Shown: one piece after another, positions 25,762-36,100 of the stretch
Position numbering within the stretch: position 1 is the stretch's first letter
How the letters are laid out: each line of letters begins with the position of its first letter
Assembly (NCBI GenBank): GCA_017455065.1
Contig: JAFTBU010000032.1
Coordinates: 1 to 49,959 of the forward strand
Length of the DNA stretch: 49,959 nt
Direction: 5' to 3'
Source of the DNA: Bacteroidales bacterium
GTDB taxonomy: Bacteria; Bacteroidota; Bacteroidia; Bacteroidales; UBA932
Program-made: the position numbers and the translations under genes
Notes under the pieces: model-generated
Seen by the model: only the letters and a program-made list of their open reading frames with translations
What the model was told of the DNA's origin: nothing
Databases searched by the model: none

Positions 25762-27861
25762 ATGAGCCAGTTGGACACCAGCATACAGTACCTGCCCGGA
25801 GTGGGCCCCAAGAGGGCGGCCCTTCTCCAGAGGGAGCTGGGCATATCCACTCTGGACGACCTCATCCATTTCTACCCCTTCCGCTACACCGACCGCAGCA
25901 GCATCACCCCCATCGCCGAAGTGACCCCCGACCTCGCCTATGTGCAGGTCACGGCCCGGGTGGTCCGGGCCAAACTCATAGGTAAACGCCTGAGTATCAT
26001 AGTCTCCGACGGTACGGGCGAGATGGAGATGGTCTTTTTCAAAGGCATAGCCTGGAATGCCAAGAGGCTCGTCCCCGGGGCGGCCTTCACTTTCTACGGC
26101 AAGCCCCAGAATTTCAACGGACAGCTGAACATGGTCCATCCCGAGGTGGACCCACCCCAGGCTCCCGGGGCCGAACCCGGCTTCACCGGAGTCTATTCCA
26201 GCACCGAAAACCTCAAGAACGGCGGCGTCACCGGCAAGGTCATGTGCAAGATGCAGGCGGCTGCCCTCTCGCTCTGCCTCCACGAGGTCCAGGAGACCCT
26301 TCCCGACTATGTGCTCAAGGACAACGGCCTGGTGCCTGTCCAGTACGCCTTGCGCAACATCCATTTCCCCAAGGACAGCTACGCCCTGCAGAAATCTGTC
26401 AACCGGCTCAAGTTCGAGGAGCTTTTCCTGCTCCAGCTGAGCCTGCTCAAGCAGAAATACGTCCGCTCCCGCGGGGAGCACGGCATCCCCATGCCCAAGG
26501 TTGGCCCTGATTTCAACGCCTGCTACGACGCCCTTCCCTACCGGCTCACCGGCGCCCAGCAGCGGGTGATCAAGGAAATCCGCGCCGACATGATGTCGGG
26601 GCGGCAGATGAACCGTCTCCTCCAGGGCGACGTCGGTTCCGGCAAGACCATGGTCGCCGTGCTCAGCTGCCTCATCGCCGCAGGCAACGGCTACCAGTCC
26701 TGCATCATGGCGCCCACGGAGGTGCTCGCGCAGCAGCATTATGCCAATATTGTCAAATACCTCGCCCCCACCTCGGTGCGCTGCGTCATGCTGACGGGAA
26801 GTACTTCCCAGAAGGACCGCCGCGGCATCCATGAGGGCCTCGAGGACGGGAGCATCGGTATCATCGTCGGCACCCACGCCCTCCTGGAGGACAATGTGAT
26901 ATTCCACCGCCTGGGCCTCGCCGTCATCGACGAGCAGCACCGTTTCGGCGTGGACCAGCGCTCGAAACTCTGGGCCAAGGGCCCCGCGACCCCCGACGGC
27001 ACCCTTCCCCCGCATGTGCTGGTGATGACCGCCACGCCCATACCCAGGACCCTCGCCATGACCCTCTACGGCGACCTGGACGTGTCGGTGATAGATGAAA
27101 TGCCCCCGGGACGCAAGCCCGTGCAGACCATATGCATCAGCCCCGGGAAAAAGAATGCCATGTACAAGTTCCTGCGCGAGCAGATCGCAGCGGGACGCCA
27201 GGTGTTCATAGTGTTCCCGCTGATATTCGAAAGCGAGAAGATGGACCTGCAGAACCTGCAGAACGGATACGAAGAGATAGTGAAGGCCTTCCCCCTGCCC
27301 GATTACAAGGTGGCCATAGTCCACGGCCAGCAGAGCGCGGAAGAGAAGAATTTCAATATGGCGGCTTTCGTGCAGGGCCGTGCCCACATACTCGTTTCCA
27401 CCACCGTCATCGAAGTCGGGGTGGACGTGCCCAACGCCTCGGTGATGGTCGTGGAGTCAGCCCAGAGATTCGGCCTGAGCCAGCTCCACCAGCTCCGAGG
27501 ACGCGTGGGAAGGGGCGCCGAGAAGTCCTACTGCATACTTGTCAAGGATTTCAAGACCTCCAAGGAGGCCCAGCAGAGGCTCGACCTGATGTGCTCCACC
27601 GAGGACGGCTTCGAAATCGCGGAGCAGGACATGAAGATGAGGGGGCCGGGAGACCTGGAAGGCACCCAGCAGAGCGGCCTTCCCATCAACCTGCGCATCG
27701 CTTCGCTGGCCAAGGACGGCACCTTGCTGTCCCAGGCACGGGTCTATGCCGAGAGTGTCCTGGACCGGGATCCCGGCCTGACCGACCCTCAGAACGCCAG
27801 GCTCGTCTCTGAGCTGAGAAAAGAAAAATACGATATAAAAGATTACGGAAAGATCAGTTAA
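25762..27861 (+). CDS. recG: ATP-dependent DNA helicase RecG
   Basis: A 699-residue branch-migration helicase that reverses stalled replication forks and processes Holliday junctions. The N-terminal wedge/OB domain is present (YLPGVGPKRAALLQRELGI, RYTDRS, IVSDGTGEMEMVFF). It is followed by the helicase core: Walker A GDVGSGKT (289-296, K295), the RecG-type D390-E-Q-H box, VMTATPIPRT, and motif VI HQLRGRVGRG. The C-terminal FEIAEQDMKMRGPGDLEGTQQSG is diagnostic of RecG. I chose ATG 25762 because the longer frame would start inside the -7 box. LemA follows 20 bases downstream. Length and motifs are normal, so this is an ordinary chromosomal copy. Confidence 0.96.
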   Translation: MSQLDTSIQYLPGVGPKRAALLQRELGISTLDDLIHFYPFRYTDRSSITPIAEVTPDLAYVQVTARVVRAKLIGKRLSIIVSDGTGEMEMVFFKGIAWNAKRLVPGAAFTFYGKPQNFNGQLNMVHPEVDPPQAPGAEPGFTGVYSSTENLKNGGVTGKVMCKMQAAALSLCLHEVQETLPDYVLKDNGLVPVQYALRNIHFPKDSYALQKSVNRLKFEELFLLQLSLLKQKYVRSRGEHGIPMPKVGPDFNACYDALPYRLTGAQQRVIKEIRADMMSGRQMNRLLQGDVGSGKTMVAVLSCLIAAGNGYQSCIMAPTEVLAQQHYANIVKYLAPTSVRCVMLTGSTSQKDRRGIHEGLEDGSIGIIVGTHALLEDNVIFHRLGLAVIDEQHRFGVDQRSKLWAKGPATPDGTLPPHVLVMTATPIPRTLAMTLYGDLDVSVIDEMPPGRKPVQTICISPGKKNAMYKFLREQIAAGRQVFIVFPLIFESEKMDLQNLQNGYEEIVKAFPLPDYKVAIVHGQQSAEEKNFNMAAFVQGRAHILVSTTVIEVGVDVPNASVMVVESAQRFGLSQLHQLRGRVGRGAEKSYCILVKDFKTSKEAQQRLDLMCSTEDGFEIAEQDMKMRGPGDLEGTQQSGLPINLRIASLAKDGTLLSQARVYAESVLDRDPGLTDPQNARLVSELRKEKYDIKDYGKIS

Positions 27862-27881
27862 ACCAATAAATTTTTACCACT

Positions 27882-28430
27882 ATGACAATCATTATCATTC
27901 TTGCCATTATCGCCCTCCTCGTGCTGTGGGTGATCAGTGTCCAGCGCAAACTCGTCGCCCAGGATGAGCGTTGCCAGAATTCCATGAGCCAGATCGGTGT
28001 CCAGCAGCAGAGCCGCTGGGATGCCCTCACCGCCAGCGTAGAGCTAGTCAAGTCCTACAATGAGCATGAGTACAAGGCCCTCAAGGATATCATCGCCCAG
28101 CGCCGCGAAATCACCGGCAACAGCACTCCTGAAGAGGCCTACGCCCAGGATCAGGCCATGAATTCCGTCGTGCGCAACATCAAGCTTGTCGCCGAGCAGT
28201 ATCCCGACCTGAAGGCCAATGAGAATTATGGCAAGGCCATGGACAGCGTCAACCTCTACGAAAACCAGGTGCGTACCGCCCGTATGGTCTACAACGACAC
28301 CGCCACCAAGTTCAACACTCTGGTCCGCCAGTTCCCCGGCTCTCTCGTAGCCAGCCTCCTGCACTTCGGTGTCAAGGAATACATAAAGGAAGTTCCCGAG
28401 AAGTCCGAAATGCCCTCAATGAAGATCTAG
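27882..28430 (+). CDS. lemA: LemA family membrane protein
   Basis: A 182-residue protein with one N-terminal membrane helix (about 2-20, TIIIILAIIALLVLWVIS) and the LemA helical domain: QDERCQNSMSQIGVQQQSRWD, the VRNIKLVAEQYPDLKANEN core, and a tail RMVYNDTATKFNTLVRQFPG. Its biochemical role is not known. It is one base upstream of a DUF2207 gene, a pairing often seen in bacteria, and the two are surely co-transcribed. It may share a transcript with recG. Confidence 0.93.
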   Translation: MTIIIILAIIALLVLWVISVQRKLVAQDERCQNSMSQIGVQQQSRWDALTASVELVKSYNEHEYKALKDIIAQRREITGNSTPEEAYAQDQAMNSVVRNIKLVAEQYPDLKANENYGKAMDSVNLYENQVRTARMVYNDTATKFNTLVRQFPGSLVASLLHFGVKEYIKEVPEKSEMPSMKI

Positions 28431-28431
28431 C

Positions 28432-30108
28432 ATGCGTAGATTCCTCATATCGGCCCTCCTGCTGCTGATGGCAGCGGCGGCGGCCGCTAATGAAGTGAAC
28501 GACATCCTGGTGAGGGTGCGCCTCCTCAAGAACGGTGACGCACTCGTCCAAGAGAGATGGGACATCGATGCCGATGATGGCACCGAATGGTATCTTGTGC
28601 GTTCCGGCCTGGACGGGTCGGTCATCAAAGACCTGACGGTGTCCGAGGGCGGACGCGTTTACCAGGATGACGGGGAATGGGATACGGACCGCAGCCGCAG
28701 GCAGAAGTCTTTCCACAGCGGCATAATCCACAAATCCGACGGAGTGGAACTTTGCTGGGGCATAGGCGACTACGGCCATCATGTGTACGAAGTCTCCTAT
28801 GTGCTGACCTGCGCGGTAAGGGCGCTCGACGACGCCGACTATTTCCACTGGCAGCTGGTGAGTCCCGGCCTGAGTTCCTCTCCCGAGCACGTCAAAGCCG
28901 TCATAGAGGCAGAGGATTTCCGTATGGACAGCGAGTCTTCCCGGGTCTGGGGCTTCGGTTATGACGGCACCGTGGAATTCGCAGACGGGACCGCCGTGTT
29001 CGAATCTGCCGGGCGTTACAGCCGCAACAGTTCCCTGATCGCCCTCCTGCGGTTTGAAAAAGGCCTCTTCGCTCCTGACATGAGCGAGAAAACCACTTTC
29101 GATGCCATCTACCAGCGGGCGATGGAAGGCGCCAGTTTCGATGATGATGAAGACGGGTCGAACGACGGGATCGCCGGTTTCCTCGCCTTCCTGACCATGC
29201 TCATCTTCTCCCTGCCTTTCTTGATAGGAACCAAGAAATCCTTGAATTCTTCGGGATATCTCCTCACCCGCAGGGACAAGAAAAAGATGCTCGGCGTGTA
29301 TCCCAATGAGGTCGATTGGTGGCGTGACCTGCCTTTCGACGGGGATCTGTACCAGACCGAATATGTGATGAAACGCCTGGGCGAGATACGCAAGGAGAAC
29401 ACTATGGCCGCCGCCCTTATCCTCCGTATGATCTACAATGGTCAGCTTGTGGTGGGCAAGGACGCCAATGACAAGATCGAGATATCCTTCGGCGATGGCT
29501 CCAAGTGTAAGGACATGGACGATGCATCCCGCAAGCTTTATGACATGATGAAGGATGCCAGCGGAAGCGACAGAGTGCTCCAGGAGAGAGAATTCTCTAG
29601 ATGGTCTTCCAAGTCCTCCTCCCAGAAACGTATACGCGAGTGGGCGTCAGGTTTCGAGCAGAAGGCCAAAGAGGATCTGAAAGGTGCCGGTTTCCTCTCC
29701 GGGACCAAATTCACCACTGCAGGCCAGGCCAAGGCGCGTGAAGCCTTCGGATTCAAGAAATTCCTCGAAGATTTCACCCTCGTCAGGGAAAAAGCTTCTG
29801 TGGAAGTGCACATGTGGCAGGAATACCTCGTGTACGCATCCCTCTTCGGCATCGCCGAAAAAGTGGCAAAGGAACTCAAGGACATCGACACCAGGGTATA
29901 TGACCAGGTGGCTGTGTTCAACTCCCTCTCCACTTATGAAATCATGCGCATGACTGATGCCCTGTCCAGATCCATCACCAATGCCCGCTATGTCAGCAGT
30001 GGCAGCTACAGTTCCTATTCCGGGAGCCGGGGCGGCTTCGGCGGTCATTCTTCCTTCGGAGGAGGCGGCGGCTTCCACGGCGGCGGCTTCGGCGGAGGTG
30101 CCAGATAA
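28432..30108 (+). CDS. DUF2207 domain membrane protein (LemA partner)
   Basis: A 558-residue protein with a signal peptide (MRRFLISALLLLMAAAAAAN), an extracytoplasmic beta-rich DUF2207 domain (about 20-235), a membrane helix at about 245-263 (FLAFLTMLIFSLPFLIG), a helical cytoplasmic part, and a Gly/Ser-rich tail (about 520-558) of repeated GGG and FGG. A second hydrophobic stretch (YLVYASLFGIA) may be membrane-associated. The Gly-rich end is common in this family. The function is unknown; one base separates it from lemA, so the pair acts together. An S9 peptidase follows after 12 bases. Confidence 0.88.
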   Translation: MRRFLISALLLLMAAAAAANEVNDILVRVRLLKNGDALVQERWDIDADDGTEWYLVRSGLDGSVIKDLTVSEGGRVYQDDGEWDTDRSRRQKSFHSGIIHKSDGVELCWGIGDYGHHVYEVSYVLTCAVRALDDADYFHWQLVSPGLSSSPEHVKAVIEAEDFRMDSESSRVWGFGYDGTVEFADGTAVFESAGRYSRNSSLIALLRFEKGLFAPDMSEKTTFDAIYQRAMEGASFDDDEDGSNDGIAGFLAFLTMLIFSLPFLIGTKKSLNSSGYLLTRRDKKKMLGVYPNEVDWWRDLPFDGDLYQTEYVMKRLGEIRKENTMAAALILRMIYNGQLVVGKDANDKIEISFGDGSKCKDMDDASRKLYDMMKDASGSDRVLQEREFSRWSSKSSSQKRIREWASGFEQKAKEDLKGAGFLSGTKFTTAGQAKAREAFGFKKFLEDFTLVREKASVEVHMWQEYLVYASLFGIAEKVAKELKDIDTRVYDQVAVFNSLSTYEIMRMTDALSRSITNARYVSSGSYSSYSGSRGGFGGHSSFGGGGGFHGGGFGGGAR

Positions 30109-30120
30109 ACACATATTATC

Positions 30121-32385
30121 ATGAAAAAGTTTTTGAACATACTGCTGATAGTCCTGGCCTGTTTCGCCACGGCCTTCGGACTCGGCACTTTAGTACTAAG
30201 TACGACAATGGACAAAAAAGCTGAAAGCGGCTACATAGGTCCGTCCGATCTGCAGGTCGCCGACGGAGTCATGACTCCGGAGACGCTCCTGGCCATGGGC
30301 AGGGTGAGCGATCCCCAACTCTCCCCCGACGGCAGCCGCATCCTCTACGGAGTGTCCTACACCGACGTCGCCCAGAACCGCAGCTGCCGCAATCTCTTCC
30401 TTTGCAATCCCGACGGCAGCGACCCCGTGCAGCTGACGCGCTATGCAAAGAGCGTGAGCAACGCCCGCTGGAGCCCCGACGGCAAGTCCCTCTGGTTCGT
30501 CCAGGACGGCCAGGTCTGGAACGCCCCGCTGGGCGGCAACAGGCTCGGCAAGAGGGTCAAGGTGACCGACATCCCCGCCGGCGTGGGTGAATTCAAGCTC
30601 TCCCCCGACGGCCGCAGCATCATCTTCACCAGCACCATCAAGAATCCTGCGCTGGTGCAGCCCTCCGACACCGACCCCGCCCTTGACAAGGCGCAGGCCT
30701 ACACCACGGAGGACCTGATGTACAGGCATTGGGACCACTGGGTCACCGAAATCCCCCGCAGCTATTTCGCAGCTCTCGGAAACGGTATGGTGACCCCTGA
30801 CAATTCCATCGACCTCCTCTCCGAGGATGAGCTGTACGAGCTCCCCACCGAGCCTTTCGGCGGCGTGGAGCAGTTGGACTGGAGTCCCGACGGCCGTTTC
30901 ATCGCCTACAGCTGCCGCAAGAAGACCGGCAAGCAGTACGCCTTCAGCACCAACACCGACATCTATATCTACGATGTCCTCACCGGCAGCACCCAGAATG
31001 TGACTGACGGCGGCGGTTATGACACCGACCCTGTCTGGAGCCCCGATGGAAAGCACCTCGGATGGATCTCCATGCCCCGCGACGGTTATGAAGCCGACAA
31101 ACAGAGGCTGATGGTCTGCGACATCGCCGTCCCTGCAGCCGCCGACGGCCAGGTACCCGGAGTGATTGTCTCCGCGGTGCGTGACCTCAGCGCCGCCTTC
31201 GACCGCGACGCCGCCGGCATCTTCTGGACGAAGGACAGCCGCAGCATCATCTTCAACGCCCTCACAGACGGCCTCCAGGCCATCTTCCAGGTCCCTGCGG
31301 ACGGTTCTTCCGATCCCGTGCGCCTCACCCCCGAAGACTGGTGGACCGACTTCTTCTCCCCCTTCGCACTGCTCGAGGACCCTGACGGAGTGCGTCTGCT
31401 GACGAGCTATTATTCCCTCGAATTCCCCTTGGAACTCGTGTCAGTGAAGCTGGGTGCCGACGGTTCCCGTTCATTCTCCCAGATCACCCATGAGAATGCC
31501 CATCTGCTGGACCAGCTCTCCCCTGTCAAGGAGGAAAGCGTGTGGATCCCCACCGTGGACGGCAAGCAGATGCAGTGCTGGATCATCTATCCTCCCCAGT
31601 TTGACGCTTCCAAGGAGTACCCGGGCATCGAAATCGTGCTCGGCGGCCCCCAGGGCACCAACAGCCAGGATTGGAGCTACCGCTGGTGCTACCGTCTGAT
31701 GGCTCAGCAGGGCTATGTGGTGATACTTCCCAACCGCCGTGGCACCACCGCGTTCGGACAGGAGTGGAAAGAGCAGATTTCAGGCGATTACAGCGGCCTG
31801 AACATGCAGGACTACCTCAGCGCCGGCCGCTACCTCAAGTCCAAGCCATTCATCGGAAAACTGGCCTGCGTGGGCGCTTCCTACGGCGGTTACTCGGCCT
31901 ACATGCTCGAGGGCCTGCACGGAGACCTGTACGACTGCTTCATCGCCCATGCCGGCATCTTCGACGAGAAGACCCTCTGGTACACCACCGAAGAGATGTG
32001 GTTCGCCAACTGGGACAACGGCGGCCTGACGGAATACGCCTACACCCCCGGCAAGATGGGACCTGAAGGGGACGGGATCACCTTCGGCGGCATGCAGCAG
32101 GCCGGAGCCCCCTATGCTTCGACGCCCAAGGCCCGGAAGCACTATGCCAACTCCCCCTCATCCATGGTCACCAATTGGCATACTCCCATACTCTGCATCC
32201 ACGGCGGGATGGATTTCCGCATCCCCTACGAGCAGGGCATGGCTGCTTTCAACGCCGCCCAGATGATGGGTGTGCCCAGCAAGCTGATAATCTTCCCCGA
32301 AGAGACCCACTGGGTATTACAACCGCAGAACTCCCTGTATTGGCACAGAGAGTTCTACGCATGGTTGGAGAAGTGGTGTAAATAG
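30121..32385 (+). CDS. S9 family serine peptidase (prolyl oligopeptidase / dipeptidyl peptidase type)
   Basis: A 754-residue exported or membrane-anchored peptidase. The N-terminal hydrophobic segment (about 4-28) is a signal anchor. A beta-propeller of TolB-like repeats (LSPDGSRILYG, WSPDGKSLWF, WSPDGRFIAYS, WSPDGKHLGWI) fills about 50-450. The alpha/beta-hydrolase domain then carries nucleophile S587 (GASYGGYS), D698 (GGMDFRIP) and H730 (EETHWV). Such enzymes cut peptides after Pro or Ala, or take dipeptides from N termini. It follows the DUF2207 gene by 12 bases, so it is probably co-transcribed. It converges on rubrerythrin with a 7-base gap and no visible terminator. Confidence 0.93.
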   Translation: MKKFLNILLIVLACFATAFGLGTLVLSTTMDKKAESGYIGPSDLQVADGVMTPETLLAMGRVSDPQLSPDGSRILYGVSYTDVAQNRSCRNLFLCNPDGSDPVQLTRYAKSVSNARWSPDGKSLWFVQDGQVWNAPLGGNRLGKRVKVTDIPAGVGEFKLSPDGRSIIFTSTIKNPALVQPSDTDPALDKAQAYTTEDLMYRHWDHWVTEIPRSYFAALGNGMVTPDNSIDLLSEDELYELPTEPFGGVEQLDWSPDGRFIAYSCRKKTGKQYAFSTNTDIYIYDVLTGSTQNVTDGGGYDTDPVWSPDGKHLGWISMPRDGYEADKQRLMVCDIAVPAAADGQVPGVIVSAVRDLSAAFDRDAAGIFWTKDSRSIIFNALTDGLQAIFQVPADGSSDPVRLTPEDWWTDFFSPFALLEDPDGVRLLTSYYSLEFPLELVSVKLGADGSRSFSQITHENAHLLDQLSPVKEESVWIPTVDGKQMQCWIIYPPQFDASKEYPGIEIVLGGPQGTNSQDWSYRWCYRLMAQQGYVVILPNRRGTTAFGQEWKEQISGDYSGLNMQDYLSAGRYLKSKPFIGKLACVGASYGGYSAYMLEGLHGDLYDCFIAHAGIFDEKTLWYTTEEMWFANWDNGGLTEYAYTPGKMGPEGDGITFGGMQQAGAPYASTPKARKHYANSPSSMVTNWHTPILCIHGGMDFRIPYEQGMAAFNAAQMMGVPSKLIIFPEETHWVLQPQNSLYWHREFYAWLEKWCK

Positions 32386-32392
32386 ACGGGAA

Positions 32393-32932
32393 CTAGAAGT
32401 TCTCTTTATGCAACTCGAAATATGCCTTGGGATGCGCGCAGACCGGGCATATTTCGGGTGCTTTCGTTCCTACCACGATATGTCCGCAGTTGCGGCATTC
32501 CCACACCTTGACTTCCGAGCGTTCGAAGACCTGGGCGGTCTCGATGTTTTTCAGCAGGGCGCGGTAACGCTCCTCATGCCTCTTCTCGATGGCTGCGACT
32601 CCGCGGAACATGGCGGCCAGCTTCGGGAAGCCTTCCTTCTCGGCGGTGACGGCGAATCCCTCATACATGTCGGTCCACTCGTAATTCTCTCCGTCGGCGG
32701 CCGCGGCGAGATTCTCGGCTGTGGTCCCTATGCCGTTCAACTCCTTGAACCAGAGCTTGGCATGCTCCTTCTCATTGTTTGCGGTCTCTTCGAAAAGGGC
32801 GGCTATCTGCTCGAATCCCTCTTTCTTGGCCTTGGATGCGAAATAAGTGTACTTGTTCCTGGCCTGTGACTCTCCTGCGAATGCAGCTTCCAGGTTTTTC
32901 TCGGTCTGGGTGCCGGCGTATTTGTTGCTCAT
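32393..32932 (-). CDS. rbr: Rubrerythrin
   Basis: A 179-residue non-haem iron protein that reduces peroxide in anaerobes. The N-terminal ferritin-like four-helix domain carries the di-iron glutamates and histidines ([35 protein letters not shown]). The C-terminal rubredoxin knuckle has two CxxC motifs (CRNCGH and CPVCAH). Length and layout are standard. The gene is alone on the minus strand and its 5' side faces a divergent lipoprotein gene. It indicates an anaerobic lifestyle with oxygen defence. Confidence 0.95.
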   Translation of the reverse strand: MSNKYAGTQTEKNLEAAFAGESQARNKYTYFASKAKKEGFEQIAALFEETANNEKEHAKLWFKELNGIGTTAENLAAAADGENYEWTDMYEGFAVTAEKEGFPKLAAMFRGVAAIEKRHEERYRALLKNIETAQVFERSEVKVWECRNCGHIVVGTKAPEICPVCAHPKAYFELHKENF

Positions 32933-33012
32933 ATTGCTGTGACTTTTGTTTCCTCAAATTAAAGAATTCTGCGCGAGATTGTCAATAGTTTTGAATATTG
33001 TCTGATAATAAT

Positions 33013-33020
33013 TAGTTTTG
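33013..33020 (+). promoter_or_regulatory. -7 promoter box for the BACON lipoprotein gene
   Basis: TAGTTTTG matches TAnnTTTG and ends 21 bases before the ATG at 33042. The in-frame TTG at 33018 lies within it, so the ATG is the start. Confidence 0.6.
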
Positions 33021-33041
33021 TTTACAATTAATGACTTTCAC

Positions 33042-34946
33042 ATGAAAAAATCGATTCCCGCCCTGCTGATCTGCGGCGCATTGCTCGCTGGCTGCGAGAA
33101 GTCCCTCCCCGAACTGGACATTGATTTCGGCAAGAGCCAGGCCCTGGTTCTTTATCTGTCTGATGTCACCCCAGACGCGGACGCCCTCGCTATCGGCAGT
33201 GACGGCAGTTGCCTGCTCTATGATGCCGACGACGGCCAGGGACACGGTCTTTTGAGCTACACACCCCATTACCGTAATGCATCCCTCAGCGGCGTCAACC
33301 TGCTTCTCGACGACTCCGGTGTCCCCCTGGCCATCGAGTCGGGTTCAAGGTTCATCGTGCTGGAGCATTTCGACGGCACCAGTGTCGGCATGATAGAGAC
33401 TTCCGGTCATGATGTCATCGCCGTCCGCGACCTCACGGTTCCCGTCGACATGGAGTATTATCTCTCCGGGACCAAGGCCTCCGGCTTGGGCTCATCCCAC
33501 AAGTATGACCTCATCCCCTTTGCGGTGAAGCTTTTCCGTCAGGTTTCCAATGCCCTGAGTCTGTTCGACTGCAAGGATGCCGGGCTGGAACTCGGATCTT
33601 TATGGGAAGCAGCGGCCTCGGGGGGCTTCGACGAATTCAACTACGCCGACGGTTATGCCTATGCTCTGGAGGAATTTGCCGACGGCTTCTTCAAGAAAGC
33701 TTCACTGGATCCCGCCGCCCTCGCCGGGAAAGTGCCCGGGTTCGTTTCCAGTTTTGTCTCCCAGCGTGACAAGATCATGGATGCGCACGGACACCTGATG
33801 TACTCCTCCGACCAGGTCTGGTTCAGCACCGGGGCGAAGCTTCCCGCCGGCAAACGCAACCACCTCACCTTCTGCTGCGACGCTGCGGGCGGATTGTTCT
33901 CGCTGGATGCAGGTTCAGACAGCAATCTGAGATGGAATCTGGGCTACATCGACGTGCCTTGGCTGAAAGCATTGAAAGGTGTACGGTCAAGCGGTGACGA
34001 GCTGCTCAACCTTTCCGTAGAGCCCAACGACTCCGGCTCCGACAGGTCTTTCAAGCTGCTGATCAGCCAGGATGTCAGCTGGGTGGCGTCCGTGACGGTG
34101 ACGCAGAAAGGCAGACAGTATGTGGACCTTTCCGAGAATCACGTGGATTTCGGCCCTGAAGGAGGTTCCCGCAGCATAAAGGTCTCGACCGGTGCAAATA
34201 CTCCCGCATGGTCGGTCTGGGGAGGTCCTGAGTGGGTGCATTTGAAAAACACCGCAAACGGCTTCACCATCACCGCCGACCCCTATTCTGCAGGCCGTGA
34301 GAACGATGCCTCCGTCATGGTGGCCGTCCTCGACAGGGACAACAGGTACAATATGGTCAACTACCCTCTGGCTGTCTTCCAGTCCGACGGCCACGGCTGC
34401 CCTGACGGCCATCATCCCCATATGATCGACCTGGGTTTGGGTGTGAAGTGGTCTTGCATGAATCTCGGCGCCAGCCGTTACGAGGATGACGGCCAGTATT
34501 TCGCCTGGGGCGAGACCCAGACCAAATCGGGCTACAGCGATGCCACCTACACCAAAGCCGGTCTCGGAGAAAAGGCCCTGGAGCCCGGAGATGATGCCGC
34601 GCATGTCCTTCTGGGCGGCAGCTGGCGCATGCCTACCCGCTCTGAGGCGAAGGAGCTGGTGGAAGGCTGCAATTGGAAGTGGGAATTCAAGAACGGGATC
34701 GAAGGTGCCAGGATCACCGGAAAGAACGGCAATTACATTTATATCCCCGTTTCCCACAACCGCGAGGGTACCAAGATCCGCACCAGCCTCTATTATGGCG
34801 AGTACTGGACTTCTACGCCCCGGGGCGACGACGGCGCCTACATACTGTCCTTCAACAACCCCTACGGCATCCCCGACTTCCACCGCGGCGCCGACTACGG
34901 CGGCCATCGCAGCTACGGCTACGCCATCCGCCCCGTCTCCGAATGA
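33042..34946 (+). CDS. BACON-domain lipoprotein with a C-terminal major-paralogous-type domain
   Basis: A 634-residue surface lipoprotein (lipobox LLAGC, C18). The N-terminal 350 residues are unassigned beta-rich sequence (e.g. SSHKYDLIPFAVKLF). Residues about 357-450 read as a BACON domain (DVSWVASVTVTQKGRQYVDL, then HVDFGPEGGSRSIKVST and PAWSVWGGPEWVHL), a Bacteroidetes beta-sandwich that binds glycans or mucin-like material. Residues about 457-634 resemble the Fibrobacter/Bacteroidetes major paralogous domain (DLGLGVKWSCMNLGASR, YFAWGETQTKSGY, GGSWRMPTRSEAKEL, YWTSTP, YGYAIRPVSE). No catalytic residues are apparent. It is isolated, with its own promoter and a terminator at 34951-34987. It is probably an adhesin or surface-binding protein. 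Confidence 0.8.
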   Translation: MKKSIPALLICGALLAGCEKSLPELDIDFGKSQALVLYLSDVTPDADALAIGSDGSCLLYDADDGQGHGLLSYTPHYRNASLSGVNLLLDDSGVPLAIESGSRFIVLEHFDGTSVGMIETSGHDVIAVRDLTVPVDMEYYLSGTKASGLGSSHKYDLIPFAVKLFRQVSNALSLFDCKDAGLELGSLWEAAASGGFDEFNYADGYAYALEEFADGFFKKASLDPAALAGKVPGFVSSFVSQRDKIMDAHGHLMYSSDQVWFSTGAKLPAGKRNHLTFCCDAAGGLFSLDAGSDSNLRWNLGYIDVPWLKALKGVRSSGDELLNLSVEPNDSGSDRSFKLLISQDVSWVASVTVTQKGRQYVDLSENHVDFGPEGGSRSIKVSTGANTPAWSVWGGPEWVHLKNTANGFTITADPYSAGRENDASVMVAVLDRDNRYNMVNYPLAVFQSDGHGCPDGHHPHMIDLGLGVKWSCMNLGASRYEDDGQYFAWGETQTKSGYSDATYTKAGLGEKALEPGDDAAHVLLGGSWRMPTRSEAKELVEGCNWKWEFKNGIEGARITGKNGNYIYIPVSHNREGTKIRTSLYYGEYWTSTPRGDDGAYILSFNNPYGIPDFHRGADYGGHRSYGYAIRPVSE

Positions 34947-34950
34947 CACA

Positions 34951-34987
34951 AAAAAAAGGCTGCGGGTCGGAACCTGCAGCCTTTTTT
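34951..34987. terminator. Bidirectional terminator between the BACON lipoprotein and gap
   Basis: The sequence forms a GC stem (GGCTGC with GCAGCC, plus GGGT/ACC nearby) flanked by A7 on one side and T6 on the other, so it can end both converging transcripts. Confidence 0.9.
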
Positions 34988-35002
34988 AAGAGGTGGAAGT
35001 GA

Positions 35003-36019
<1,017 letters not shown>

Positions 36020-36053
36020 TTAGACAATAATATTTCAACCAACTAAAGCGACG

Positions 36054-36061
36054 CAAATTTA
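36054..36061 (-). promoter_or_regulatory. -7 promoter box for gap
   Basis: The minus strand reads TAAATTTG, about 52 bases before the start codon, giving a leader of roughly 45 bases. It lies 14 bp from the opposite-facing lpxB box. Confidence 0.65.
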
Positions 36062-36075
36062 GTAAAAAAAATTGT

Positions 36076-36083
36076 TATTTTTG
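36076..36083 (+). promoter_or_regulatory. -7 promoter box for lpxB
   Basis: TATTTTTG ends 17 bases before the ATG at 36101. An in-frame upstream TTG lies within the box and is rejected as the start. Confidence 0.65.
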
Positions 36084-36100
36084 TGTCTGACAGTATTTTT

